From contig NZ_JAFJYB010000004.1 in NCBI RefSeq assembly GCF_018777385.1, positions 558,001-622,000 of the forward strand: a stretch of DNA of 64,000 nt, written 5' to 3'. Source of the DNA: Candidatus Symbiopectobacterium endolongispinus. GTDB lineage: Bacteria; Pseudomonadota; Gammaproteobacteria; Enterobacterales; Enterobacteriaceae. Of this stretch, positions 33,584 to 41,987 are shown in pieces (within the stretch, counting starts at the first letter, position 1; every line of letters begins with the position of its first letter). Under the pieces are notes generated by a model. It saw nothing but the letters and a program-made list of their open reading frames with translations, was not told where the DNA came from and ran no database searches. A program made the translations under genes and the position numbers.

Positions 33584-34933
33584 ATGAATACAGTAAGCTC
33601 AGCAGCTGGCGCTATACAAAAGAGAACAAACGCCCGCTACTGAATTGTCGTGATGTTATTTATAGTCACGTCATTTAACTATGGCGACCGTGCCACCATC
33701 TTGATTGCTGGCTCCGCCATGTCAAAGGAAATTGGCCTGGACGCCGTGGGGATGGGGTATATTTTCTCTGCATTCTCTTGGGCCTATGTGATCGGCCAGA
33801 TCCCGGGCGGTTGGCTGCTTGACCGTTTTGGTTCCAAACGCGTTTACTTCTGGAGTATCTTCACCTGGTCACTGTTCACCTTGCTGCAAGGCTTTGTTGA
33901 CTTGTTCCAGGTCTCGGCCATCGTAGTGTCCTTATTTGCACTGTGCTTTATGGTTGGTCTGTGCGAATCGCCCTCTTTCCCCGGTAACAGTCGTATTGTT
34001 GCTGCCTGGTTCCCGGCGCAAGAGCGTGGCACTGCCGTGGCGATCTTTAACTCTGCGCAGTACTTTGCGACCGTGATCTTCGCCCCCATTATGGGCTGGC
34101 TGGTGCATGCGGTGGGCTGGGCGCACGTGTTCTGGTTCATGGGTGGTTTCGGTATTCTGATAAGCTTCCTGTGGCTAAAAGTGATCCACGATCCGAAAGA
34201 TCACCCCAGCATGAATCAGGCCGAACTGGATTACATCGAAGCCGGTGGTGCACTGATCAATATGGATGCAGTGGCGAATAAAGCCAAAGTGCCTGGTAAA
34301 GATAAGTGGTTCCAGATCAAACAATTACTAACATCGCGTATGATGATGGGGGTCTATCTCGGCCAATACTGCATCAACGCATTGACCTACTTCTTCATCA
34401 CCCGGTTCCCGGTGTATCTGGTACAGGCCAGGGGCATGTCCATTCTCAAAGCCGGTTTTGTTGCCTCGGTACCGGCCATTTGTGGTTTCGTCGGCGGGGT
34501 GTTGGGCGGTGTGATCTCCGACTACCTGATGCGTCGTACTCAAAATCTGACGCTGGCGCGCAAAACGCCTATCGTACTGGGGATGTTGCTCTTTATGTCG
34601 ATGGTTATCTGTAACTACGTGTCGACGGAGTGGGTGGTTATCGCAGTGATGGCGCTGGCGTTCTTTGGTAAAGGCATCGGCGCGCTGGGTTGGGCGGTGA
34701 TGCCGGATACGGCACCGAAAGAGATCAGCGGTTTGAGCGGCGGTTTGTTTAATATGTTTGGTAATATTTCCGGTATCGTTACCCAAATTGCCATTGGTTA
34801 TATTATTGGTATGACGGGTTCCTTTAACGGCGGCCTGATTTATGTGGGTATCCACGCGGCAGTGGCTATTATCAGCTACCTGTTTATTGTGCAGGATATC
34901 AAACGTATCGAATTGAAACCTTTCAAAGGCTAA
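33584..34933 (+). pseudogene. gudP: GudP, glucarate/galactarate MFS transporter, nonsense at codon 20
   Basis: GudP imports D-glucarate and galactarate by proton symport (anion:cation symporter branch of the MFS). ATG 33584 has a good GCAGGAG site. The N-terminus (QKRTNARY) reaches TGA 33641 where the family has Trp (RYWIVVMLF). After the stop the frame is open for 430 codons with 12 hydrophobic helices, the MFS motif DRFGSKRVYFW and the C-terminal DIKRIELKP. GTG 33650 and ATG 33653 lie 6-9 bases after the stop, at the start of helix 1. Termination-reinitiation could therefore make a nearly complete transporter. A further change is FFITRFPVY where E. coli has Trp for Arg. Confidence 0.85.
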
Positions 34934-35439
34934 TTGCATCAACAGGTCAGGCGGATAACGCCTGACCTGTGTCTGTTCAGGCACCATGCCCGCTCCCAGT
35001 ATCATTATAACGCCCCGTATGCCCGGCAGAGTCACGTTCCTTTCCATTTTTCTCTTGTCATCCACCTTATTTTTACCTGCTTATTTGTTTCCTTTGGTTT
35101 CACTGTTTTTTGTTTTAGAAAAAATGAAATAATAACCATGGCGGTCATAAAAATATTTTCAAGTATTATTTTTGGAGTACATTAAACATTGGCCGCGTGC
35201 CATTTTTCACTTCCGCTTCACATAAACGCTAATCTCGTGAATAACTTCGCAATGCGTTGTGCCGAGTTACCATTTAATCATTATCCTGAGACAAAATGTT
35301 GTGCACTCGCCCAATGAGCCAATGCATGTCAGTCATTATAATTTGATGCAGTAGAGCAACGATGATGCGTGGAGATACGTTGCCCTGTAGTGAGAATCTG
35401 TCTCTTCCGCGCTGACACTGACCTCGGCTGGAACACACG
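34934..35439. other. Spacer between gudP and gudX
   Basis: This 506-bp stretch begins with a strong hairpin (34942-34970). The rest is AT-rich with no conserved coding signal and no clear promoter. A short hydrophobic reading frame at 34934-35185 has no ribosome site and no recognisable relatives. Confidence 0.4.
34942..34970. terminator. Hairpin after gudP
   Basis: Perfect 12-bp inverted repeat ACAGGTCAGGCG / CGCCTGACCTGT with a five-base loop. No T run follows on either strand, so it may stabilise the gudP mRNA rather than terminate it. Confidence 0.55.
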
Positions 35440-36781
35440 ATGATAAATAATACCCAGAGTACCCCGGTCATTACCGACATGAAGGTTATCCCGGTTGCCG
35501 GTTATGACAGCATGCTGTTGAACATTGGCGGCGCACACGGTGCCTACTTCACGCGTAACCTGGTGGTTTTGACCGACAGCGCTGGCCATACCGGCGTCGG
35601 TGAAGCGCCCGGCGGTGAGGTGATTTATCGCACGCTGGTCGATGCGATCCCCCGTGTGAAAGGTGAACAGATTGCGCGTATGAATCGTCTTGTGCATGAC
35701 GTGCACACCGGTAACCAATCCTCCGATTTTGACGCCTTCGGCAAAGGGGCCTGGACGTTTGAACTGCGGGTCAACGCCGTGACGGCGCTGGAAGCCGCGC
35801 TGTTGGATTTACAAGGCCAGTTCCTGGGCGTGCCCGTTGCCGAGCTGCTTGGGCCAGGCAAACAGCGTTATGAAGTCACGGTGTTAGGCTATCTGTTCTA
35901 CATCGGCGATCGCACCAAAACGGATCTGCCTTATCTGCCGGGGGGAAACCGGCAAGCACGAGTGGTATCACCTGCGCCATCAGGCTGCAATGAACAGCGA
36001 CGCCATTGTGCGCTTGGCTGAAGCCTCCGCCGATCGTTACGGTTTCAAAGATTTTAAACTGAAAGGTGGGGTGCTGCCGGGCGAACAAGAGATTGAGTCG
36101 GTGAAAGCGTTGAAAAAACGTTTCCCGGATGCCAGTATCACTGTCGATCCCAACGGTGCCTGGCTGCTGGATGAGGCTATCTGTTTGTGCAAAGGCATGA
36201 ACGGCATTCTGACCTATGCCTAAGATCCTTGTGGGGCGGAACAAGGCTTCTCTGGTCGTGAGGTAATGGCCGAGTTCCGCCGCGCTACTGGCCTGCCAGT
36301 GGCAACCAATATGATAGCCACCAACTGGCGTGAAATGAGCCATGCCGTGATGTTGCAAGCCGTGGATATTCCGCTGGCGGACCCGCATTTCTGGACCATG
36401 CACGGCGCTGTGCGCGTCGCGCAACTGTGTAACGACTGGGGCCTGACCTGTGGTTGCCACTCCAATAACCATTTTGATGTGTCACTGGCTATGTTTACTC
36501 ACGTTGGCGCAGCGGCTCCGGGCAATCCTGCCGCGATTGATACCCACTGGATTTGGCAGGAAGGGCAGCATCTGACCAAAGAGCCGCTACAGATCGTCAA
36601 CGGCAAGATTGCTGTACCCGATCGTCCTGGGCTGGGCGTTGAGCTAGACATGGCGCAAGTGATGAAGGCCCATGAGTTACACAAAAAACTGCCCAGCGGC
36701 GCGCGTAATGACGCCGCGGCCATGCAGTACCTGATCCCCGGCTGGACATTCGATCGCAAGCGTCCAGTTTTCGGTCGTTAA
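35440..36781 (+). pseudogene. gudX: GudX, glucarate dehydratase-related protein, frameshift plus nonsense
   Basis: GudX is the enolase-superfamily paralogue of glucarate dehydratase found beside GudD. The N-terminal capping domain reads normally to [12 protein letters not shown]. At about 35940 a G5 tract has become G6; removing one G restores [15 protein letters not shown]. Then TAA 36221 replaces Glu of the metal-binding segment ([12 protein letters not shown] in GudD, here [15 protein letters not shown]). The remaining barrel ([13 protein letters not shown] equivalent) is open to 36781. Restored length would be 446, as in the family. It is 60-70% like gudD immediately downstream, judged by eye. 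Confidence 0.88.
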
Positions 36782-36872
36782 TAAACGGGCCTGCGCAACG
36801 GGCAGGTAAACGCTTTAGTAAAGCAAGCTTCATAACGACAGCTACCGAAAGACAGACTAAAAGGATAACAAC

Positions 36873-38213
36873 ATGACCCTACAACAATCCACACCGGTTA
36901 TTACCCACATGCAAGTCATTCCCGTTGCGGGACACGACAGCATGCTGCTGAACCTGAGCGGGGCGCATGCGCCTTACTTCACGCTTAATATATTGATTAT
37001 GAAAGATAACTCAGGTAATACCGGTGTGGGCGAAATTCCCGGTGGCGAAAAAATTCGTCAAACGCTGGAAGATGCATCGGTTTTGGTGATCGGTAAAACG
37101 CTGGGCGAATATAAGAATGTCATGAATGCCGTGCGTAACCAGTTTGCCGATCGCGATGCTTCCGGACGCGGGCTGCAAACCTTCGATCTGCGTACCACCA
37201 TCCACGTAGTAACAGGGTTCGAAGCCGCCATGCTGGACCTGCTGGGCCAGTTCCTTAACGTGCCGGTTGCTGCCCTGCTGGGTGATGGTCAACAGCGTGA
37301 TGCCGTGGAAATGCTCGGTTATCTGTTCTACATCGGCGATCGTACCAAAACAGACCTGCCGTATCAGAGCCAGCCGGATGAGAAATGCGACTGGTATCGC
37401 CTGCGTCATGAAGAAGCGCTGACGCCTGAGTCGATAGTACGTTTGGCCGAAGCCGCCTATGAAAAATACGGTTTCAACGATTTCAAACTGAAAGGCGGCG
37501 TGCTGGCCGGTAGTGAAGAGGCGGAAGCGGTCACCGCGTTGTCCAAACGTTTCCCGCAGGCGCGCATCACCCTCGATCCCAACGGTGCCTGGTCACTGGA
37601 AGAGGCCATTCGCCTTGGTAAGCAACTGCGCGGTGTGCTGGCGTATGCGGAAGATCCGTGCGGTGCAGAGCAGGGCTTCTCTGGCCGCGAAGTGATGGCT
37701 GAGTTCCGCCGTGCGACCGGCTTGCCGACGGCCACCAACATGATTGCCACTGACTGGCGTCAAATGAGTCACACCATCTCTCTGCAATCGGTCGATATCC
37801 CGCTGGCGGATCCGCACTTCTGGACCATGCAGGGCTCGGTACGCGTGGCGCAGATGTGCCATGAGTGGGGCTTGACCTGGGGCTCGCATTCTAACAACCA
37901 TTTCGACGTGTCGCTCGCCATGTTCACCCACGTCGGTGCTGCTGCGCCGGGCAAAATTGCCGCGCTCGATACGCACTGGATTTGGCAGGAAGGCAACCAG
38001 CGCATCACCAAAGAGCCGCTGAAAATCGTCGGTGGTATGGTTGAAGTGCCGAAGAAACCGGGTCTGGGCATTGAGCTTGATATGGATCAGGTGATGAAAG
38101 CGCACGAGCTGTACAAAAACATGGGGCTGGGCGCACGTGATGATGCGGTTGGCATGCAGTATCTCATTCCTGGCTGGACGTTCGATAACAAACGCCCTTG
38201 CCTGGTTCGTTAA
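36873..38213 (+). CDS. gudD: Glucarate dehydratase GudD
   Basis: GudD dehydrates D-glucarate (and L-idarate) to 5-keto-4-deoxyglucarate. It is a magnesium-dependent enolase-superfamily enzyme of the mandelate-racemase group. The 446 residues equal the E. coli protein. Catalytic features are intact: FKLKGG (base Lys), LDPNGAW and [10 protein letters not shown] (metal ligands), MIATDW and [13 protein letters not shown] (catalytic His). AAAGGA precedes ATG. It is the only enzyme of this cluster with no visible lesion, although its transporter and the following aldolase are damaged. Confidence 0.96.
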   Translation: MTLQQSTPVITHMQVIPVAGHDSMLLNLSGAHAPYFTLNILIMKDNSGNTGVGEIPGGEKIRQTLEDASVLVIGKTLGEYKNVMNAVRNQFADRDASGRGLQTFDLRTTIHVVTGFEAAMLDLLGQFLNVPVAALLGDGQQRDAVEMLGYLFYIGDRTKTDLPYQSQPDEKCDWYRLRHEEALTPESIVRLAEAAYEKYGFNDFKLKGGVLAGSEEAEAVTALSKRFPQARITLDPNGAWSLEEAIRLGKQLRGVLAYAEDPCGAEQGFSGREVMAEFRRATGLPTATNMIATDWRQMSHTISLQSVDIPLADPHFWTMQGSVRVAQMCHEWGLTWGSHSNNHFDVSLAMFTHVGAAAPGKIAALDTHWIWQEGNQRITKEPLKIVGGMVEVPKKPGLGIELDMDQVMKAHELYKNMGLGARDDAVGMQYLIPGWTFDNKRPCLVR

Positions 38214-38268
38214 TTCACGCTGTACGCCGCCTCATCCGGGGCGGCGCGATAAAGAGTAAGGATAAAAC

Positions 38269-39049
38269 ATGAAGACGCCATTGTTGCCAAATCGGTTTCG
38301 CCAGGAGTTGACTGAGGGAAAAACTTTGATCAGTTGCTGGTGTGCGTTGGCTAACCCCATTTCTACCGAATTGTTGGGACTGGCCGGGTTTGACTGGTTG
38401 GTGCTGGACGGAGAGCATGCGCCGAATGACATCAGTACCTTTATTCCTCAGCTGATGGCGCTCAAAGGCAGTCACAGCGCGCCGGTGGTGTGCCCGCCCT
38501 GCAATGAACCCGTCATCATCAAACGTCTGCTGGATATCGGTTTCTATAACTTCCTGATTCCCGTTTGTAGAAACTGAAGAAGAAGCGGTGCGTGCGGTGG
38601 CGTCTACACGTTATCCCCCTGCTGGTATTCGTGGTGTTTCTGTTGATCATCGCAGAAATGCGTTCGGTACCGACCCCAACTATTTCGCCACCATCAACGA
38701 CAACATCACAGTGTTGGTGCAGATCGAAACTCAGGAAGGTGTCGACAACCTGGATGCCATTGCAGCGGTTAACGGTGTGGGCGGTATTTTCGTCGGACCG
38801 GGCGATCTCTCTGCGGCATTGGGCTATCTGGGGCAACCGAATCACCCGGAAGTGCAGAAAGTCATCCGCCATATTTTTGAGCGTGCGGCAGCGCACGGCA
38901 AACCGAGTGGCATTTTGGCACCAGTTGAAGCAGATGCGCGTCGTTACCTGGAGTGGGGTGCCAGCTTTGTTGCTGTTGGCAGCGATCTGGGCGTGTTCCG
39001 CGGTGCCACAGCGGCGCTGTGTGACAAATTCAAAAAGTCATTTGAATAA
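38269..39049 (+). pseudogene. garL: GarL, 5-keto-4-deoxy-D-glucarate aldolase, frameshifted
   Basis: GarL cleaves 5-keto-4-deoxyglucarate to pyruvate and tartronate semialdehyde (class II HpcH/HpaI family). The N-terminal half has [16 protein letters not shown] (catalytic His loop). At about 38565 the frame breaks: IPVCRN-stop should read [14 protein letters not shown], so one base (C or G) was inserted. The second half continues from 38580 with [23 protein letters not shown] and [14 protein letters not shown]. An additional change is in the active-site strand: APVVRVPTNEP of E. coli is [11 protein letters not shown], losing the conserved Arg. The gene is thus doubly damaged. Confidence 0.88.
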
Positions 39050-39105
39050 ATCCGGGCCAGTCAGGCCATTACCGCATTTAACGATCGGACTACGTGGTTA
39101 AAGTA

Positions 39106-39978
39106 ATGAAAATTGGTTTTATTGGACTGGGTATTATGGGTAAACCGATGAGTAAAAACCTGATCAAAGCAGGTTACTCATTGGTGGTTTCCGACAGAAA
39201 CAGCGCTGTGGTGGCAGAAGTGGTCGCCGCGGGTGCTACCGCCGCCGACACCGCCAAAGCGGTTGCCGATCATCATCACCATGCTGCCCATTAACCACAC
39301 GTGAAAGAGGTGGTGCTGGGTGAAAACGGCGTTATCGACGGTGCTCGCGAAGGCAGCATCGTGATTGATATGAGCTCCATTGCGCCGCTGGCCAGCCGTG
39401 AAATTGCTGCCGCACTGGCAGAAAAAGGCATCGCGATGCTGGATGCGCCGGTGAGCGGCGGTGAGCCGAAAGTCATCGACGGCACCCTTTCCTTGATGGT
39501 GGGCGGTGACAAGGCGGTATTCGATCGCTGCTACGACGTAATGAAAGCGATGGCTGGTTCGGTGGTGCACACCGGTGACATCGGTGCGGGCAACGTGACC
39601 AAACTGGCTAACCAAGTGATCGTGGCGTTGAATATCGCCGCCATGTCTGAAGCGCTGGTACTGGCGACTAAAGCAGGCGTAAACCCGGATCTGGTGTATC
39701 AGGCAATCCGCGGTGGGTTGGCGGGCAGCACGGTGCAGGATGCCAAAGTCCCGATGGTGATGGATCGCAACTTCAAGTCGGGCTTCCGTATCGATCTGCA
39801 CATCAAGGATCTGGCGAATGCGCTGGATACCTCACACGGCGTTAGCGCGCAGTTGCCGTTAACGGCGGCGGTGATGGAAATGATGCAGGCGCTGAAAGCG
39901 GACGAACCGGGAACGGCAGATCACTGTGCATTAGCACGGTACTACGAAAAGCTGGCCAAAGTTGAAGTGACGCGCTAA
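39106..39978 (+). pseudogene. garR: GarR, tartronate semialdehyde reductase, disrupted in the Rossmann domain
   Basis: GarR reduces tartronate semialdehyde to D-glycerate with NAD(P)H. ATG 39106 gives the nucleotide-binding start MKIGFIGLGIMGKPM. After KAVAD (about 39270) the text becomes HHHHAAH-stop where homologues read CDVIITMLPNSPHVKEV. The bases for IITMLP are present but out of frame (39271-39290), so small deletions occurred before and after them. TAA 39292 ends the product. The original frame resumes at PHVKEVVLGENG and is open to the C-terminus, including MLDAPVSGGEPK, the GNVTKLANQ catalytic Lys segment and ALARYYEKLAKVEVTR. Confidence 0.86.
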
Positions 39979-40085
39979 GGCAACAGGTCGGTACGACGAC
40001 TATTCGATACCGACCTGACATACTGACCCGTAACGACTCCGCGGCCTGTTGATACTGGTGGATCGTTTATGAAATCGGATCGTTT

Positions 40086-41078
40086 ATGAAAATAGTTATC
40101 GCACCGGATTCTTATAAAGAAAGCCTGTCAGCACAGGAAGTTGCTACACAGATTGAAGCCGGTTTTCGGGGAGTTTTTCCTGACGCCAGCTACGTCAAGC
40201 TGCCCGTGGCGGCCAGCGGCTTGGAGCGGGTGCCTTCCGCGCAGCGTAATCCGCTGCTGACCACCAGTTATGGTACGGGCGAGTTGATTCGCAGCGCGCT
40301 GGATTATGGGGTAAAACACTGCATTATCGGTATTGGCGGCAGCGCCACCAATGACGGCGGCGCGGGCATGGCGCAGGCGTTAGGGGCAAAACTGCTGGAT
40401 GCGCAGGGTGAGTCGATCGGTTTTGGCGGTGGCGCGCTGGATACGCTTAAACGTGTTGACGTCAGCGAACTGGATCAACGCATTAAAAGCTGCCGTTTTG
40501 AAGTGGCGTGCGATGTGACGAACCCGCTGACCGGTAAGCTGGGGGCTTCTGCGGTGTTCGGACCGCAAAAAGGAGCGACGCCGGCGATGATTGTACAGTT
40601 AGACAATGCGCTCAAGCAGTACGCCGAGGTGATCCGTCACAGCTTGGATATCGATGTGGATCAGGTGCCGGGCTCTGGGGCGGCCGGTGGCATGGGCGCT
40701 GCGTTATTGGCCTTCTGTGGTGCGGAACTGCGTCAGGGTATTGAGATTGTCACCGAAGCGCTGGGACTGGATGAACTGGTGCGGGACGCGTCGCTGGTGA
40801 TCACTGGTGAAGGACGCATCGATAGCCAGACGGTGCACGGTAAAGTGCCGATTGGCGTGGCGCGCGTGGCGAAGCGTTACAACAAACCGGTGGTCGGGAT
40901 TGCGGGCAGCCTGACAGCGGATGTGGGCGTGGTGCACGAACACGGCTTGGATGCGGTATTCAGCGTGCTTTACAACATCTGTTCTCTGGAGGAAGCGTTG
41001 GACAACGCGGCAGCCAACGTGCGCATGACGGCACGTAACGTCGCGGCAACCATCAAGCTGGCGCAAACGCTCCAATAA
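40086..41078 (+). CDS. garK: Glycerate kinase GarK, open but lacking the DGGEGT segment
   Basis: GarK phosphorylates D-glycerate to 2-phosphoglycerate, the last step of hexarate catabolism. The 330-residue frame is open but about 51 residues shorter than E. coli GarK (381). The N-terminus reads YVKLPVA and jumps directly to ASGLERVP. The missing stretch in E. coli begins DGGEGTVEAM and ends FIEMAA, and includes the conserved DGGEGT motif. The later parts are normal: IGIGGSATNDGGAGMAQALG, GPQKGA, VITGEGRIDSQ. The junction (40206-40212) contains GTGGCGG, a probable short direct repeat. I infer a non-functional enzyme despite the open frame. An 18-bp tandem duplication covers its start region. 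Confidence 0.85.
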   Translation: MKIVIAPDSYKESLSAQEVATQIEAGFRGVFPDASYVKLPVAASGLERVPSAQRNPLLTTSYGTGELIRSALDYGVKHCIIGIGGSATNDGGAGMAQALGAKLLDAQGESIGFGGGALDTLKRVDVSELDQRIKSCRFEVACDVTNPLTGKLGASAVFGPQKGATPAMIVQLDNALKQYAEVIRHSLDIDVDQVPGSGAAGGMGAALLAFCGAELRQGIEIVTEALGLDELVRDASLVITGEGRIDSQTVHGKVPIGVARVAKRYNKPVVGIAGSLTADVGVVHEHGLDAVFSVLYNICSLEEALDNAAANVRMTARNVAATIKLAQTLQ

Positions 41079-41279
41079 TGCTCTCTTTGCCGATTTTTTC
41101 TGGCGGCTCCTTTCTTCGTCGTCCCCGTGCTGGTGCCTGGGGCGACGCGTCATCAAAGATCCAAAATCCATTCATTTTGCTATCACTGACGCTAACCCCT
41201 TCTGTGTTATTGGACTCGAAGCACTAAGATTCAAGTCTATCGCCAATATCTGACTTTTCAGCCCATTCAGTGAGGGTAT

Positions 41280-41930
41280 ATGAACAAATTCGTCGCGCTA
41301 CTCCTTTCGATGGCAGCCGCTTTGTCGGGCTGTACCTCTCTCGTAAACACACAGCAGTCAAACAGGAATATCTACATTGTTCACGGATACGACGCTTCAC
41401 CGTCAGAGCATTGGTTCGCGTGGCTGAAAAGCGAGATGGAGAAAACGGGAGCCAGGGTGTCGATCATTGATTTACCCACCCCTGACGATCCCCAACCGCA
41501 GGCGTGGCAACGGGCCCTCGAGACACAGGTGACATCGCTAGATAGCAACACCTATTTTGTCGCGCACAGCCTTGGCAGCATTACGCTGTTGAGGTTCCTT
41601 GAAAAACACCCGGGCAACGCGCCTATCGGCGGCTATATTCTGGTTTCCGGTTTCAATGAGCGTCTGCCGACGCTTCCGCAGCTCGACCGCTTCATAAAAC
41701 CGGATATTGATTATCGCAAACTGGTGCAGAGGGCAAGCAGCCGCGTTGTCATCGCTGCGCCTGATGATAGCGTGGTTCCTTACCGATTCAGTCAGGCGTT
41801 GGCGAAATCCCTCGATGCCCGGTTCATTACGGTTGAGCAGGGTAACCACTTTCTGGCAAGTGATGGATTTACCGAATTCCCTCTGGTGCTGGCTGAGCTA
41901 CAGAAGGCCATAGCCGCATCAGGGCGGTGA
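41280..41930 (+). CDS. RBBP9/YdeN-type serine hydrolase, putative lipoprotein
   Basis: The 216-residue protein is a small alpha/beta hydrolase of the RBBP9/YdeN family. It starts with a signal peptide and lipobox (ALSGC, Cys at about residue 18), so it is probably a membrane-anchored lipoprotein, unusual for this mostly cytoplasmic family. A nucleophile elbow AHSLGSI (Ser about 98), an acid in APDDSVVPY and a His in QGNHFLAS complete the catalytic triad. IYIVHGYDASP is the oxyanion strand. The substrate is unknown. GTGAGGG precedes ATG. It converges on barA; no lesion is visible. Confidence 0.8.
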   Translation: MNKFVALLLSMAAALSGCTSLVNTQQSNRNIYIVHGYDASPSEHWFAWLKSEMEKTGARVSIIDLPTPDDPQPQAWQRALETQVTSLDSNTYFVAHSLGSITLLRFLEKHPGNAPIGGYILVSGFNERLPTLPQLDRFIKPDIDYRKLVQRASSRVVIAAPDDSVVPYRFSQALAKSLDARFITVEQGNHFLASDGFTEFPLVLAELQKAIAASGR

Positions 41931-41987
41931 GCCGCTGGCGTCAGCCGAGCAGCAGAATCAGGATACGCTCGGCACAATGCCTGTGGG

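Noticed and set aside
34934..35185. Small hydrophobic ORF after gudP
   Set aside because: Overlaps the gudP 3' hairpin, has no ribosome site and no family resemblance; treated as spacer.
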